Assembly: GCA_037976565.1 (NCBI GenBank) | Contig: CP137679.1 | Span: forward strand, 7,547,973 to 7,611,972 | Direction of reading: 5' to 3' | DNA: 64,000 nucleotides | From: Mesocentrotus franciscanus | Taxonomy: Eukaryota; Echinodermata; Echinoidea; Camarodonta; Strongylocentrotidae | Part shown: positions 46,001 to 55,107 of the stretch, piece after piece | How the letters are laid out: every line of letters begins with the position of its first letter | Numbering within the stretch: position 1 is the first letter of the stretch | Program-made: the position numbers and the translations under genes | The notes under the pieces: model-generated | Told to the model about the DNA's origin: nothing | Seen by the model: the letters and a program-made list of their open reading frames with translations, nothing else | The model's database searches: none

Positions 46001-49000
46001 TTGCTACACGAACTCAATAGATATTGGAAGCCTATTCTGTACCAGTGTAACAAGTACTTTTCCATTTGTTTACGTGATCTCATTTTGGATTTTTTTTCCC
46101 ATAAATTATCCTGCAGTGTTACAGGGAGATTCCATAACAGTGTTTTTCAACCAAGCTCTTTTTCATTTTTTCAGAGCAATTTTGAAGTTTTCCCCCAAGG
46201 GAAATCACTCAGCTCTCTCATATACACATTTCGATGGTGGGAAACTGTTTATCTTACCTGTGAAGTTGGCAATCTGAGGGGGTAGTTCAGGAGTGGCAGG
46301 AGCTCCGATCTCAGACAGCAGTCCCACCATTCTCTGATAGGTCATTGGTGGCTTGTACTTGTTGGCCTTGATTGTTCTGTTGGGGTTTGAAAGTAAAAGT
46401 TAGAAATAAATAATGTACAGACGGGCTACAAGGTTTTATCATACATGCTCTGGTGACGATTGCTCCTAGGTCCATTTTCTACATTACAGGAAACCATACC
46501 CCAAAGAATAAGTGTAGGTATTCTAAAAAATGAGATGCATTCCTGCCTTTTGATGTGCAACATTCCTTACAAAAGTGTACATGACATGGTCGCAGCCATT
46601 TATTTGATAATGGAAACGTACCTGGAAAACTTGTACATGTATCATGCACCAAGCTTTTATTGGAAAGACGTTTTGATTCAATAACAAAGCCTTACCGGTA
46701 CTTTTTAATGAGGGAAAATCATAGATGAGACGGTAATAATTACATTTGGTGAACTAGATGGAACTTCAACTGCGCGCAGTCGAAAATGATGCCTCCGCCA
46801 TAGAGCAATTTTACAAACCAAAATGGAAGCAATTTTTAAAAATCAAGTTTGATTGTAATCCATCTGTTGGTTCTAATGATAACGCGATCACAAGCTATTT
46901 AGAGATACATAATGAGCCCTGTGACCTTTGACCTCGTGACCCCTAAATCTAATCAGTTCATTGACTCTGCAAGATACATACATGACCCAAGTTTTGCGGT
47001 AATCCATCAATCGGTTCTTGAGATAACGTGATCACAAGCTATTTTGCATACATAATGAGCCCTGTGACCTTAGACCTTTGACCTCGTGACCCCAAAATCT
47101 AATCAGTTCATTGACTCTGCAAGATACATACATGGCCAAAGTTTGGCGGTAATCCATCAATCGGTTCTTGAGATAAAGTGATCACGAGCTATTTTTGCAT
47201 ACATAATGAGCCCTGTGACCTTTGCAGAGATGCCAACCTTCATCAACAAAAAAAAGTATTCTTAAACAGAAAAAACAGTATTTTTTGACCAAAAAAAGCA
47301 TTTTTGAAAAAACCCTAAAATATCGCCCAATCAAGCAGCTTCAAAGAAATAGGCAACGGCGGTACCACTTATACGTACCAGGATCGGAGCGCGATGTGCA
47401 TACAGTACACATGGGTTGTTTGCAACGAGCGCAGTTTGGGCCCGTATCACTGTACTGCATGCATCGTTTGAAGACATAGGTGCATAATACACATACAACA
47501 CAAAGCCCATGATCGGAAATGAAGAAAACGTCAATTAAAAAAAAAATAAAGAAAAATAAAAAAATTAAAATTAAAAAAAAAAAACGTAACAAAACACATA
47601 AAAAACGTACTGCCGTATTCATAGCCAAAAAACGGGACAAATACGGCAAAAACGGAACAGTTGGCATCTCTGCCTTTGACCTCGTGACCCCAAAATCTAA
47701 TCAGTTCATTAGCTCTGCAAGATACATACATGACCCAAGTTTGGCGGTAATCCATCAATCATTTCTTGAGATAACGTGATCACGAGCTATTTTTGCATAC
47801 ATAATGAGCCCTGTGACCTTTGACCTCGTGACCCCAAAATCTAATCAGTTCATTAGCTCTGCAAGATACATACAGGACCCAAGTTTGGCGGTAATCCATC
47901 AATCGGTTCTTGAGATAACGCGATCACGAGCTATTTTTGCATACATAATGGGCCCTGTGACCTTTGACCTTGGACCTCGTGACCCCAAAATCTAATCACT
48001 TCATTAGCTCTGCAAGATACATACATGACCCAAGTTTGGCGGTAATCCATCAATTGGTTCTTGAGATAACGCGATCACGAGCTATTTTTGCATACATAAT
48101 GGGCCCTGTGACCTTTGACCTTGGACCTCGTGACCCCAAAATCTAATCACTTCATTAGCTCTGCAAGATACATACATGACCCGAGTTTGGCGGTAATCCA
48201 TCAATTGGTTCTTGAGATAACGCGATCACGAGAACGGGACGTACGTACGGACGTACGTACGGACGTACGTACGGACGGACGGACAACCAGAAAACATAAT
48301 GCCTCCGGCTACGTTGTAGCGGAGGCATAAAAATATATAACAGGGAAAAATTGTAAACTTGTAACTCACTTATCTAAAAATACTAAAATATAGCAGTTGA
48401 CAAATTTATTTCATTGATGCGAAACCTTCACCACAGAAGAGCACCAATTTATTTATGCAATTTGCGTTATGGAAATTGCAGTACAAAGGATAATAGCAGG
48501 TGAATGAAATGCTTCATCACCACACACACCTGGGAAGGAAGCGTCCATAAATTTGAATACATTTAGTAGATAAACGACTTTGCATAGTTCGTTAGAAAAT
48601 GGCGATGCCCGTATTTTGCAGAGAAACTGTACATTATTCTTGCTTCATACCTCTCTCATACACTTTGGTGGGGATTCATGTAGATTAATGGGCAAGAATG
48701 CAATAAATCTCTCAGAATAACTGAGCAGCCAACTAACTCTCTAATATTTACATACCTCTCTGTGTCATAGAGAGTGTGGGAGACCTTTGTGATAACCTCA
48801 ACGCCATTCTTCTTAGCTAGCTCTATCACTTCCTGGTCTCTCCGGCGTGCGTAGGGCTCGGTGTCGACCTCAAAGGTCAGACGGGTCACGTTCCATTTCT
48901 TGAAGAGCTCTGGAAACATGGTGGTTGGGTTCCCACGAACAACAAACAACCTGAGGGGGTAATTATCATTAAAGAGGTTCAGTGGACAGTTTCTTAGACA

Positions 49001-50279
49001 TGTAGTCTGCTTGGAGCCAGAGGATGTTGAATCCTATCAGTTTACACAGTTAATGTCCTTGGACCTCAAATAGACGAAATACATCTCTGATTCTGCAATC
49101 AAAATATTCACATTGAGAGCATCTAAGTCTCCATCATCAGTTAAGAAATATTCTAGACCATTTGGTAAGAAAGACCTTGAGTGTCTAACCATCTATTGAA
49201 CAATATTTTAAATCCTGCTTTACAATATCACTTGACTGCAACAGTTATACATGTACAATATATGATAAAAATTAATTTCAGTTCATTTCATTTATTCCAT
49301 AATTCCATTAAATTGGAATCCTTTTTTGCCATATTGCATGGTAGCATTTCTTGGGATGGCTGAGAATTTTTTTTTTTTTTTTTTGGGGTGGGGGGTCAAA
49401 AGAAACCCACTTTGCAACTCTTTAGGGGAAGTTCTTAGAGGGACAGGTATCATACCCCCGAAAAGAAAATGTAAGGAAGGAACAAAATGTTAAAGAGATG
49501 AGCAACTTCAGAGTGAGTAAAAAAAAAAAGTACCATTGAAACCTATACAAATGTGACGCGCCTGCGTGCGCTTGGATATGAGACTACTGATTAAAGTGTT
49601 CGTTATCGAAGACATCTTGACACATATATACATTGGCCTCCTGACTGGTATGTTTGGACTTTTGGGAGTTATTGTGGCGGTGTTGGGAAGTGTAATACTT
49701 GTCTTTGGTGGTGGATCAGATTGTCATGGGTTTGTGTTGACTAGGATCTGTGACAACAAAACACATATTTTGAGGATCATCATCAAATGCAACTGGCTTT
49801 CATCCAAGTGGGTTTGTATTTGTAATCCTAACCTTGTTTATAGTTACATGTAGTTTTAGAGTTTGTTATTACCTGATTGATAAACATTGTTTTATTGTTT
49901 TTGAAGGGCCTTACCTTTACAAGTTAAGCTTTTCGTAAGGTCTCCTCATCTTTCTTTTATCAATGTATCATTACGAGAATGTTGAAAGAAAGATAAATAA
50001 AACTTTAACTTCAAATTGAACATATTATGGGTTGTGCCCAGCACTGCCACAGATCACTCACCTCGTTCCCAGAGCCCTGAAGCTGTAGTCTAGGTCTTGA
50101 AGAGCCTCCAGGAGGAAGCGCCACCTGTTGATGCCCACCTTTCCAGACTCAATGAAATGGGGATCCAGGATGAAGATTGGCCGGAAGACCTTGGTGCCCT
50201 GGATGGCTGTCAGGAGGGCAGGGTTGTCATGGATACGAAGGCCCTTGCGGAACCAGTGGATAGTGCTGTTGTGTGGCAT
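36965..50279 (-). CDS. (6-4) photolyase, ten coding exons
   Basis: FAD-dependent enzyme that uses blue light to repair (6-4) pyrimidine-pyrimidone UV lesions in the nucleus. Exons (minus): 50279-50062, 48950-48756, 46376-46258, 45711-45557, 44465-44322, 42867-42700, 42124-41985, 41334-41183, 40199-40001, 37047-36965. About 524 aa, as usual. Seen: [17 protein letters not shown] at the N terminus, [56 protein letters not shown], and [15 protein letters not shown] with the two histidines (about H356 and H360) needed for (6-4) repair. [19 protein letters not shown] and [14 protein letters not shown] separate it from animal CRY, which has FFQQFFHCYCPVGFG. A lysine-rich tail ([13 protein letters not shown]) fits a nuclear signal. 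Exons 7 and 9 are each one base short of their required phase. The start is the family-typical [11 protein letters not shown] just before it is a splice acceptor (CACAG|AG), so a 5' exon must lie upstream. Confidence 0.9.
37080..37520. repeat. GA-rich low-complexity DNA
   Basis: GAGAGA, AGACAGAG and GAAACAGA words in the last intron. The minus-strand frame of 162 codons is Ser/Leu/Phe-rich and spurious. Confidence 0.85.
38290..39229 (+). mobile_element. Helitron-like element with TGACCTTTGACCT units
   Basis: Four degenerate units of about 180 bases (starting near 38440, 38615, 38785, 38975) with ACCTGAAATGACCTTTGACC, then TACTTGATAACCCTTTAGTC. After these come a GCCGTC microsatellite (39147-39172), a terminal hairpin (TGTCTCGC with GCGAGACA) and CTAG at 39226-39229 followed by T. 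The 3' end is clear; the 5' boundary near 38290 is a guess. Confidence 0.6.
39230..39975. repeat. AGCAATTGCT-family repeat in the last photolyase intron
   Basis: AAGCAATTGCTTGCAAG, TTAGCAATTGCTTACAT and CTTCTAAGCAAATAC words ending TAGATACGACCCAATA, related to the arms at 19895, 23555 and 27835. Confidence 0.6.
40001..40199 (-). CDS. Photolyase exon 9 with apparent frameshift (residues 431-498)
   Basis: [20 protein letters not shown], then [13 protein letters not shown]. The reading then shifts by one base to [20 protein letters not shown]. Length 199 where 200 is needed. The shift is at GGACGGAC (plus-strand CC at 40097-40098), which would read in frame with one more G. Donor G|GTAAGA. Confidence 0.86.
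40965..41170. mobile_element. Foldback element with GTCTA units
   Basis: Units of 17-20 bases starting GTCTAAT/GTCTACT lead into a centre at about 41045 (GATGATTATCATTATTTATG), followed by inverted TAGAC units. It lies in intron 8 right next to exon 8. Confidence 0.75.
41183..41334 (-). CDS. Photolyase exon 8 (residues 381-431)
   Basis: [20 protein letters not shown], then [18 protein letters not shown]. The WMW segment holds the conserved FAD-reducing tryptophan. Donor AG|GTAGGA. Confidence 0.88.
41985..42124 (-). CDS. Photolyase exon 7 with apparent frameshift (residues 334-380)
   Basis: [20 protein letters not shown], then [18 protein letters not shown]. The exon is 140 bases between phase-0 neighbours; one G seems missing from the run after the acceptor (CTCTAG|GG CGC). 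There is no other AG nearby to rescue the phase. Confidence 0.86.
42700..42867 (-). CDS. Photolyase exon 6 (residues 278-333)
   Basis: [20 protein letters not shown], then [20 protein letters not shown]. Acceptor GGCAG|ACC, donor GAG|GTACCT, phase 0. Confidence 0.88.
43010..43790. mobile_element. Larger GTCTA foldback element
   Basis: Left arm GTCTA units at about 43305-43590, centre near 43597 (AATGATTACTATTATTTATG), right arm TAGAC units to about 43745. Flanking words (43015-43150 and 43745-43790) match 36610-36800. It carries the nested MITE at 43156-43303. Confidence 0.75.
43156..43303. mobile_element. MITE with GGGCCCCGTATTACAAAGAG ends
   Basis: Left GGGCCCCGTATTACAAAGAG and right CTCTTTGTAAGACGGGGCCC are inverted ends; GATATCAATCGCAA also recurs. 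Relative of the element at 17257-17405. Confidence 0.8.
44322..44465 (-). CDS. Photolyase exon 5 (residues 230-277)
   Basis: [20 protein letters not shown], then [20 protein letters not shown]. Phase 0 on both sides; donor CAG|GTAAGA. Confidence 0.88.
44770..44910 (+). mobile_element. SINE tail fragment
   Basis: TTTGGCAAGACATTAGTCTA, CATTTGCCACTCT, CAGGTGTAGTAAATGGGTAC and CTTGAATGCTTTTAGGCC match the SINE tails at 17195 and 61530; the tRNA-like head is missing. Confidence 0.65.
45557..45711 (-). CDS. Photolyase exon 4 (residues 178-229)
   Basis: [20 protein letters not shown], then [20 protein letters not shown]. Acceptor CTCCCAG|GT, donor AAG|GTACAT, phase 0. Confidence 0.88.
46258..46376 (-). 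CDS. Photolyase exon 3 (residues 138-178)
   Basis: [20 protein letters not shown], then [19 protein letters not shown]. Acceptor CCAACAG|A, donor G|GTAAGA. Confidence 0.86.
46754..48329. mobile_element. Nested tandem-array element (Helitron/Helentron or pearl-like)
   Basis: The left end is CTAG, a short spacer and the hairpin CAACTGCGCGCAGTCG, which reads as a Helitron 3' end on the minus strand. The middle is about seven units of 145-150 bases (TGACCTTTGACCTCGTGACC, CAAAATCTAATCAGTTCATT, GGCGGTAATCCATCAATCGG), then GTACGGAC repeats (48239-48283), then a hairpin ATGCCTCCGGCTAC / GTAGCGGAGGCAT. The uninterrupted site at 4830 (GGTGAAAAATATATAA) shows no target duplication beyond A residues. 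Confidence 0.7.
47224..47673. mobile_element. 450-base TIR element inserted in the tandem array
   Basis: GCAGAGATGCCAAC at the left, GTTGGCATCTCTGC at the right. The host repeat resumes with CTTTGACC, so CTTT (or CCTTTG with the shorter CAGAG end) was duplicated. The interior is A-rich with no transposase. Confidence 0.8.
48756..48950 (-). CDS. Photolyase exon 2 (residues 73-138)
   Basis: [20 protein letters not shown], then [20 protein letters not shown]; ends YDTE plus AG. Acceptor CCCTCAG|G, donor AG|GTATGT. Confidence 0.88.
48951..50061 (-). other. Photolyase intron 1
   Basis: No further exon seen. It includes a T run at 49369 and a plus-strand frame of 95 codons at 49566 that is hydrophobic but shows no family motif. 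Confidence 0.5.
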
Positions 50280-50281
50280 CT
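50062..50281 (-). CDS. Photolyase exon 1 (residues 1-73, two 5' bases)
   Basis: [20 protein letters not shown] through [20 protein letters not shown]. Acceptor TTATGACACAG|AG with a pyrimidine tract, donor AG|GTGAGT. Confidence 0.88.
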
Positions 50282-50989
50282 CTGTGTCATAAGAAGATGA
50301 GAAAAGTGGTATTACTGTATATACATGCACATGTAAGAGTAATGTACAGCAAAAATCAAATTTTCAATGAGGACTACTAATATCAAATTAGGAAAATCAT
50401 TTAAACTACTGTAAAGTGTGAACATTGCAACATTTACAGAGGAATATTGGAACATGAAGATGTTTAAATCACAGTGTAGTCTGTTCATTTAAACTTTCAT
50501 TAGAATCACCTTTCACACAATCAAATTTTCTTATTTCATATTTTCTCTGTGGACTTGGTCAAACATAACCAAGAGCCACATATCTACATGTAGACCTATA
50601 TATCCAAGATTCCAAGACATCAGTGCAAGTCATCAAAAAAAGAAGAAACAGAGCGACGTAGAACTAGAACTTTAGAAGAGAGAAAAATGATTGGAATAGA
50701 AATTTGAAAAGAAGAAAGGGGGTGGGCAATATAATTAAATCATTAAATGTAGAATCTAAATTAGAGATGTTAGAGAGGAATAAAAGGAAGGTGTACAGAC
50801 TATAGGACTGGAGTACAGTAATCCGTTCTTACAGTGAGATTACAAGTCAAGAGAAAAATTAAACACCACCACCACCCCCTTCCCCCAAAAAAATATATAT
50901 ATATATATACCCCTCTCATTTTCTCTTTCTAAAATAAACACAGAACTGGCTGCCCACAGAACTTGTCAATCACATGGGTGGAGTTAAGA

Positions 50990-51125
50990 TTTGAGAAGCG
51001 AGTTCAGCTGAGCACCCGATGCGATGCACCGGGCCGTAACGCATCGCTCGGGATTCTACCAGCGGCATGGTAGGGCGGCGCGGTGGAGCTTGGCCTGGCC
51101 TGGTTAGCTGCGAGAGGCGGTTTGC
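50990..51125 (-). promoter_or_regulatory. GC-rich patch, candidate photolyase promoter or 5' exon
   Basis: A CG-rich island in AT-rich surroundings, 0.7 kb upstream of the first coding exon. The acceptor before the start codon demands an upstream exon. No clear donor or TATA box was found, so this is a weak call. Confidence 0.25.
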
Positions 51126-52050
51126 CCGTTATTTTATAAAGCTGTTAGTAATTAGTGTTACAATTTATGATACATATTGCATAATCACGATTCTGCATTA
51201 ATTTAAGAATATCGACAACACATGTGTTTACCTCAAGATCGCCTACAATCGAATTAAAAGTGATTTCACGAAGACTTAGCAATAGCAGGCAGTCGATCCT
51301 CGCTCACCGACTCGTGTTGCATGTCCCTTGTTGTTTACTGTCTAGTCTATTACAATGAGGCATTACTTATTCTCTTCGTGTTTTCTTATGATTTATTCCT
51401 TAAATTAATAAGATCTCGAGTATTATTTACTCCCAGAATTTTTTATTGATATTTGAACAATTGAAATATATATAATGAAAAATATGTTCACCAAGTATTG
51501 TTTAAATGTGCCATTTGGTGTAAAAATAAATAGTTCAAATGTCGTTATTACGCCTAGCTTTACGTAAGGGGAAAAACTCAACAAAGCTGGTCTTGGAGAA
51601 TTAGTCTGCAAACACAGACTCTAATTTTACATTCAGCATTCAGCAGATATGTCAGTCTCTGCATGGCTGTGTCAGGAGCGGAGGATCGAGAGAGGGGGAT
51701 TTCCCGGTATTTGCCTCTTCATGTACAAAAGCTGGTCTGCAGTTGTTTTTTTAATGTCAGTAATGACTGCAGGAATAGCTAATATAAATACCAGCGGAAA
51801 AGGCCTACGGATCACCGTGGTTCATGATATGGCCCCGTCTTATATTTATAAAGAGTTGCGATTGCACAAGTTTGAAATCTTCTATGCGTCCTAGCTATCT
51901 CTGATTTCCAGCGAAAAAAAACCAACAAGGGCAGTGCAAGTTTCAAGGGATGGCTAATCATTTTTATCGATCCAGCTGACGGCTATCTTGAAGGTTCTGA
52001 ATTGCTAAAAATCAAGAGCGTATACGGGGGCTACGTACGACCCTGCATAA
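51126..52050. other. Intergenic, nothing assigned
   Basis: AT-rich; a plus-strand frame of 81 codons at 51649 has no known motif. 51820-51870 (GCCCCGTCTTATATTTATAA) resembles one end of the MITE at 43156. Confidence 0.4.
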
Positions 52051-52174
52051 AGCCCCTCTAAAGTGTTGGGATCTGATATATCTGATTGATATCTGTATAT
52101 CTGATTGATACACGTCTGTAAAAACCCAACACACTTACACACGGGAGCCCCAAATTCTCCAAAAATTTGTTTGA

Positions 52175-52465
52175 AAAATTTCACTTTAATTGTATAATGT
52201 GAAAGAGGATGTCATTTAAGACACACTGTCTTGTGCAAATATCCCCTCCCCTCCCCCACAAAAAATAAATGTGTTTGACGGAAGACAAATATTGAGAAAA
52301 GAATACTTAATTTGGGTTTTCTGTTGTACGCAGAAAACCGGGCAGAAAACCTAAATTTTGTATTCTTTCACCAATATTCGACTTCAAACACATTTGTTTT
52401 TAAAATCCTTGCAGAAATGTGTCTTAAGTGACATCTTCTTTCACATTATGATACAGTTTAAGTGA
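52175..52465. repeat. Long imperfect hairpin
   Basis: TTTCACTTTAATTGTATAATG with GAAAGAGGATGTCATTTAAG on the left pairs with CTTAAGTGACATCTTCTTTC and ACATTATGATACAG on the right. The centre is near 52328 (GTACGCAGAAAACC). Arms of about 130 bases; probably a MITE. Confidence 0.7.
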
Positions 52466-52689
52466 GTTTAAATGGGCTTTTACCCACAAGACGCCCTAAG
52501 GCGCCACCTGGACCCCATCCATAAAGATTAAAGTGGTTCCCAAGACAACCCTTTGTTGTATAGAATGTGTTGGTGTAGCGGTACGTTCACTTTGTCAGCT
52601 CTCTGCTTTTGCGTACAAACTGGCTCAGGCGGACCCCGTTTTGAAACTGTGAGTCACGTCGTTCGGATGGTTAAAGTTGAAGTTCGGTC

Positions 52690-53440
52690 TCCAGCAGGCG
52701 CGTAGCCAGGGGGGGGGGGCGGTGCGGGCGGTCGCCCCCAAAAACGCCGGCCAAAAAGAAAGAGAGGGAGAGAAGAGAGAAAAAAAGGGAGAGGACGTAG
52801 GAAGAAAAAAGAGCAGACAAAGACGAGAGTCGAGAACGTACAACGAATCGTCTGCTTTCGTCGACGTCAAACGTCAAAGCTTTCGCGCGGGAGGGGGGGG
52901 GGGTGAACTAAATTCAGACAAGGATTAAGAGTCAAGAACGGTACAACGAATCGTCTTCTTTCTCTAATAATAGATTTAATTAAACGTCAAAGCTTTCGCG
53001 CTTTGCGCGGGAGGGGGGAAACTCCCATTTCCCTGCACCCACTCTTCCCTAGGGAGCGCGCTTCGCGCGCTCTGTAAGTGATTCGCACGCTTCGCGTGCT
53101 CACTACCGCCCCCTAAAATTAAATCCTAGCTACGTTCGCGCTTGGTCTCCAGACGTAGTATTCGATTGATCGATACACGTCTGTAAAATCCAAATCACAA
53201 ACACATAAATACATACACGCACGGTGTGTGTTTCTATCGCCCAAGTTTCTGTCTTAAAGGTTGTGAATTGCTAAAACTCGAGAACGTCCGGGCCCTCCGC
53301 CTCCAGGACACCTGGCAGGAGTTCTGCCCCTGGCCCCCACCCAGAAGGGCTAGCGCATACACGATCGCAGGGCGCTTCGTACGTGAACACGTTGGCTCCC
53401 TCCTTTTGGAAATCCTGGATCCGCCGCTGTTTATCTCTCT
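52690..53440. repeat. Dispersed repeats with GCGTAGCCAGG and GGATCCGCC ends
   Basis: 52695 AGGCGCGTAGCCAGGGGGG and 53411 CCTGGATCCGCCGCTG resemble common element ends. 53150-53230 (CGATACACGTCTGTAAAATC) repeats 52105-52125. Plus-strand frames are basic and low-complexity. Confidence 0.5.
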
Positions 53441-53608
53441 TTTTTTTTGTTGCTTGCTTGCTTGTGGGAAAATTTTGAGCTATAACAGACTGTTCGCAAT
53501 CTTTAAAATCTTTTCCGACAACACTAATTCCTCCAGTTAAAAATAGTCCTCCAACGCCCGTGGATATATTATGGGAAAAGCCTACCCAGTGAAGTTTGAA
53601 TATGTAGA

Positions 53609-53947
53609 TTACCTACCTCCAGGCTGAACCTTGGGGACGAAAACTTCCTTCTCCGAGGGGCCGTAGTACCACATATCACGAAACAACTGCGGCAGCAGGG
53701 ACATGACGCCATCACCCAGCCCCGTCAACAGCGATGACACGCTCCAAGGATTATCCTCGTACCCGGGAACGTCCACGGGACCGTACTCGTCAACGGCACG
53801 CTCATAGATGTCCTCCCAGAAATCAACCATGGAGTCGGCTTCGAGAACGTCAGCTGTGTCGATGACTGGGGGTGAGTCAGTGGTTGGTGAGGGCGTGGTG
53901 GATGGGATGGGCGCGAAGAGCCGGTCCCATGGCCATGCAGCTTGCGC
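53609..53947 (-). CDS. Secreted protein exon 2 with stop
   Basis: 112 codons plus TAA at 53611-53609. A potential donor GGAG|GTAGGT lies 8 bases before the stop. Confidence 0.7.
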   Translation of the reverse strand, partial: AQAAWPWDRLFAPIPSTTPSPTTDSPPVIDTADVLEADSMVDFWEDIYERAVDEYGPVDVPGYEDNPWSVSSLLTGLGDGVMSLLPQLFRDMWYYGPSEKEVFVPKVQPGGR

Positions 53948-54617
53948 CTAATTGTGAAAAGTGAACGAATTTTAAATTCATCAACGAGACGTGGCGTAAT
54001 ATCGATCCAGATAATGCGGTGGAAACGGCATCGTGACGGGGAGGGAGGTGGGGGGGCACCTGCTTTACTTGGTGAAGAAAATAATGCGAATTAACTCAAT
54101 TAACCCGGCAAATTTGAATCAGTGATATCTCCAAATTGTTTTTCTAAACTGGAACTGTAGATATAAACTTACAGACTAAATTTATTTAGCTGTTCCAACG
54201 AGTAAATAATGGAAAGGGGGTCACATTCACGCTTCTAGCAGCGCCCCAGTTTTTTACCAATCTCCGTAGTATAATAAAAAATCTTGTTTTGACCCTCACT
54301 GATGTGACACATCTGCCAAAACTATTAAAGCACTCTTCTACAAACACAGGTTCCTGGACCTGAACTCGAATACAACTTGATCAGACATACATAATGGTAT
54401 TTGCTTTTTGTTTCTACAAGAATAAAGAGAGACCTACTTGCAAACTTTAAAAGAACCATCCTCACACAAACAAAATACATACAATTATTCACAAACAATG
54501 TATGCTGATGAGCTATGTCTGCATGCCGTACATGAATAGATAAAATCGAATCCAATCAAATGTATTTACCTGAACGGCAAGCAGGACGACGAAGCAGCAG
54601 ACAACTGGAATCTTCAT
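53609..54617 (-). CDS. Small secreted acidic protein, two exons, unknown function
   Basis: Exon 1 (54617-54570) codes MKIPVVCCFVVLLAVQ, a signal peptide core. Exon 2 (53947-53609) continues AQAAWPWDRLFAPIPSTTPS, so cleavage after AQA near residue 19 is likely. The mature part has a Thr/Ser/Pro linker (STTPSPTTDSPP), an acidic stretch (VDFWEDIYERAVDEYGPVDV) and ends PSEKEVFVPKVQPGGR with TAA, giving 128 aa and no cysteines after the leader. I recognise no family. Donor CAG|GTAAAT and acceptor AATTAG|GCG are clean and in phase. Alternatively exon 2 could splice at GGAG|GTAGGT into a later exon. A TATA box 50 bases upstream of the ATG supports a real, probably tissue-specific promoter. It is an extracellular protein by inference. 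Confidence 0.7.
54570..54617 (-). CDS. Secreted protein exon 1 (signal peptide)
   Basis: Sixteen codons, MKIPVVCCFVVLLAVQ, phase 0, donor CAG|GTAAAT. Confidence 0.7.
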
Positions 54618-54667
54618 GACGGTATTGTCAATCTAGAAATGACAATATCTTCATGCATCCAGTAGTC

Positions 54668-54673
54668 TTTATA
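54668..54673 (-). promoter_or_regulatory. TATA box of the secreted-protein gene
   Basis: GTTATAAAGAC on the minus strand, 51 bases before the ATG, which leaves room for a start site about 30 bases downstream and a 5' leader of 20-25 bases. Confidence 0.5.
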
Positions 54674-54689
54674 ACACCCCAGATCAAAG

Positions 54690-55105
54690 CGAAATGTTAC
54701 CTGATAAATAAGTTTTGTTTGCGTTCGGGATCGGAAGGTCAACAAAAACATAGATTCATCTCTTGATATATTGATCTGTGAAGTAGACACGTTCTGACTT
54801 TAAGATAAGAACGATGCTGATATTTGCTCAAGCTCGATGTGAGAAGTTGCTTAATTATTGATGAGTACAGTTATACTCATTTGTCGGCTTCTGGTAGTCT
54901 CACAAAACAGTACATGTGAGTAATAAAGACTAAAGGTGACTACGATAATGTCACGTAATCATCTTGATCATGAGACATCGAACTCTGTTAAAATGTTCTT
55001 GACTATAATTGTTATAATATTATATCCCATTCTACTGCTTCATCCCCCTGTTCTTCAACTTTTTCTCCCTATTTTTCGTCCTTCAGCAATTTAATTTCCT
55101 TCTTA
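54690..55105. other. Upstream of the secreted-protein gene, nothing assigned
   Basis: AT-rich. No second promoter, exon or repeat noticed. Confidence 0.4.
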
Positions 55106-55107
55106 GT

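Larger units (their letters stand above)
46460..48722. repeat. Dispersed repeat also flanking the SULT terminal exon, split by a nested element
   Basis: 46500-46753 with 48330-48540 matches 4557-5035, and 48600-48720 matches 3910-4070 and 5-140 (AGAAACTGTACATTATTCTT and CTCTCATACACTTTGGTGG). The two parts occur in a different order here than at the SULT locus. It lies in photolyase intron 2. Confidence 0.7.

Noticed and set aside
47519..47779. Lysine-rich plus-strand frame
   Set aside because: A-rich interior of a TIR element that runs on into the tandem array.
36965..50279. Animal cryptochrome (clock repressor)
   Set aside because: The [19 protein letters not shown] and [14 protein letters not shown] segments match (6-4) photolyases, not CRY.
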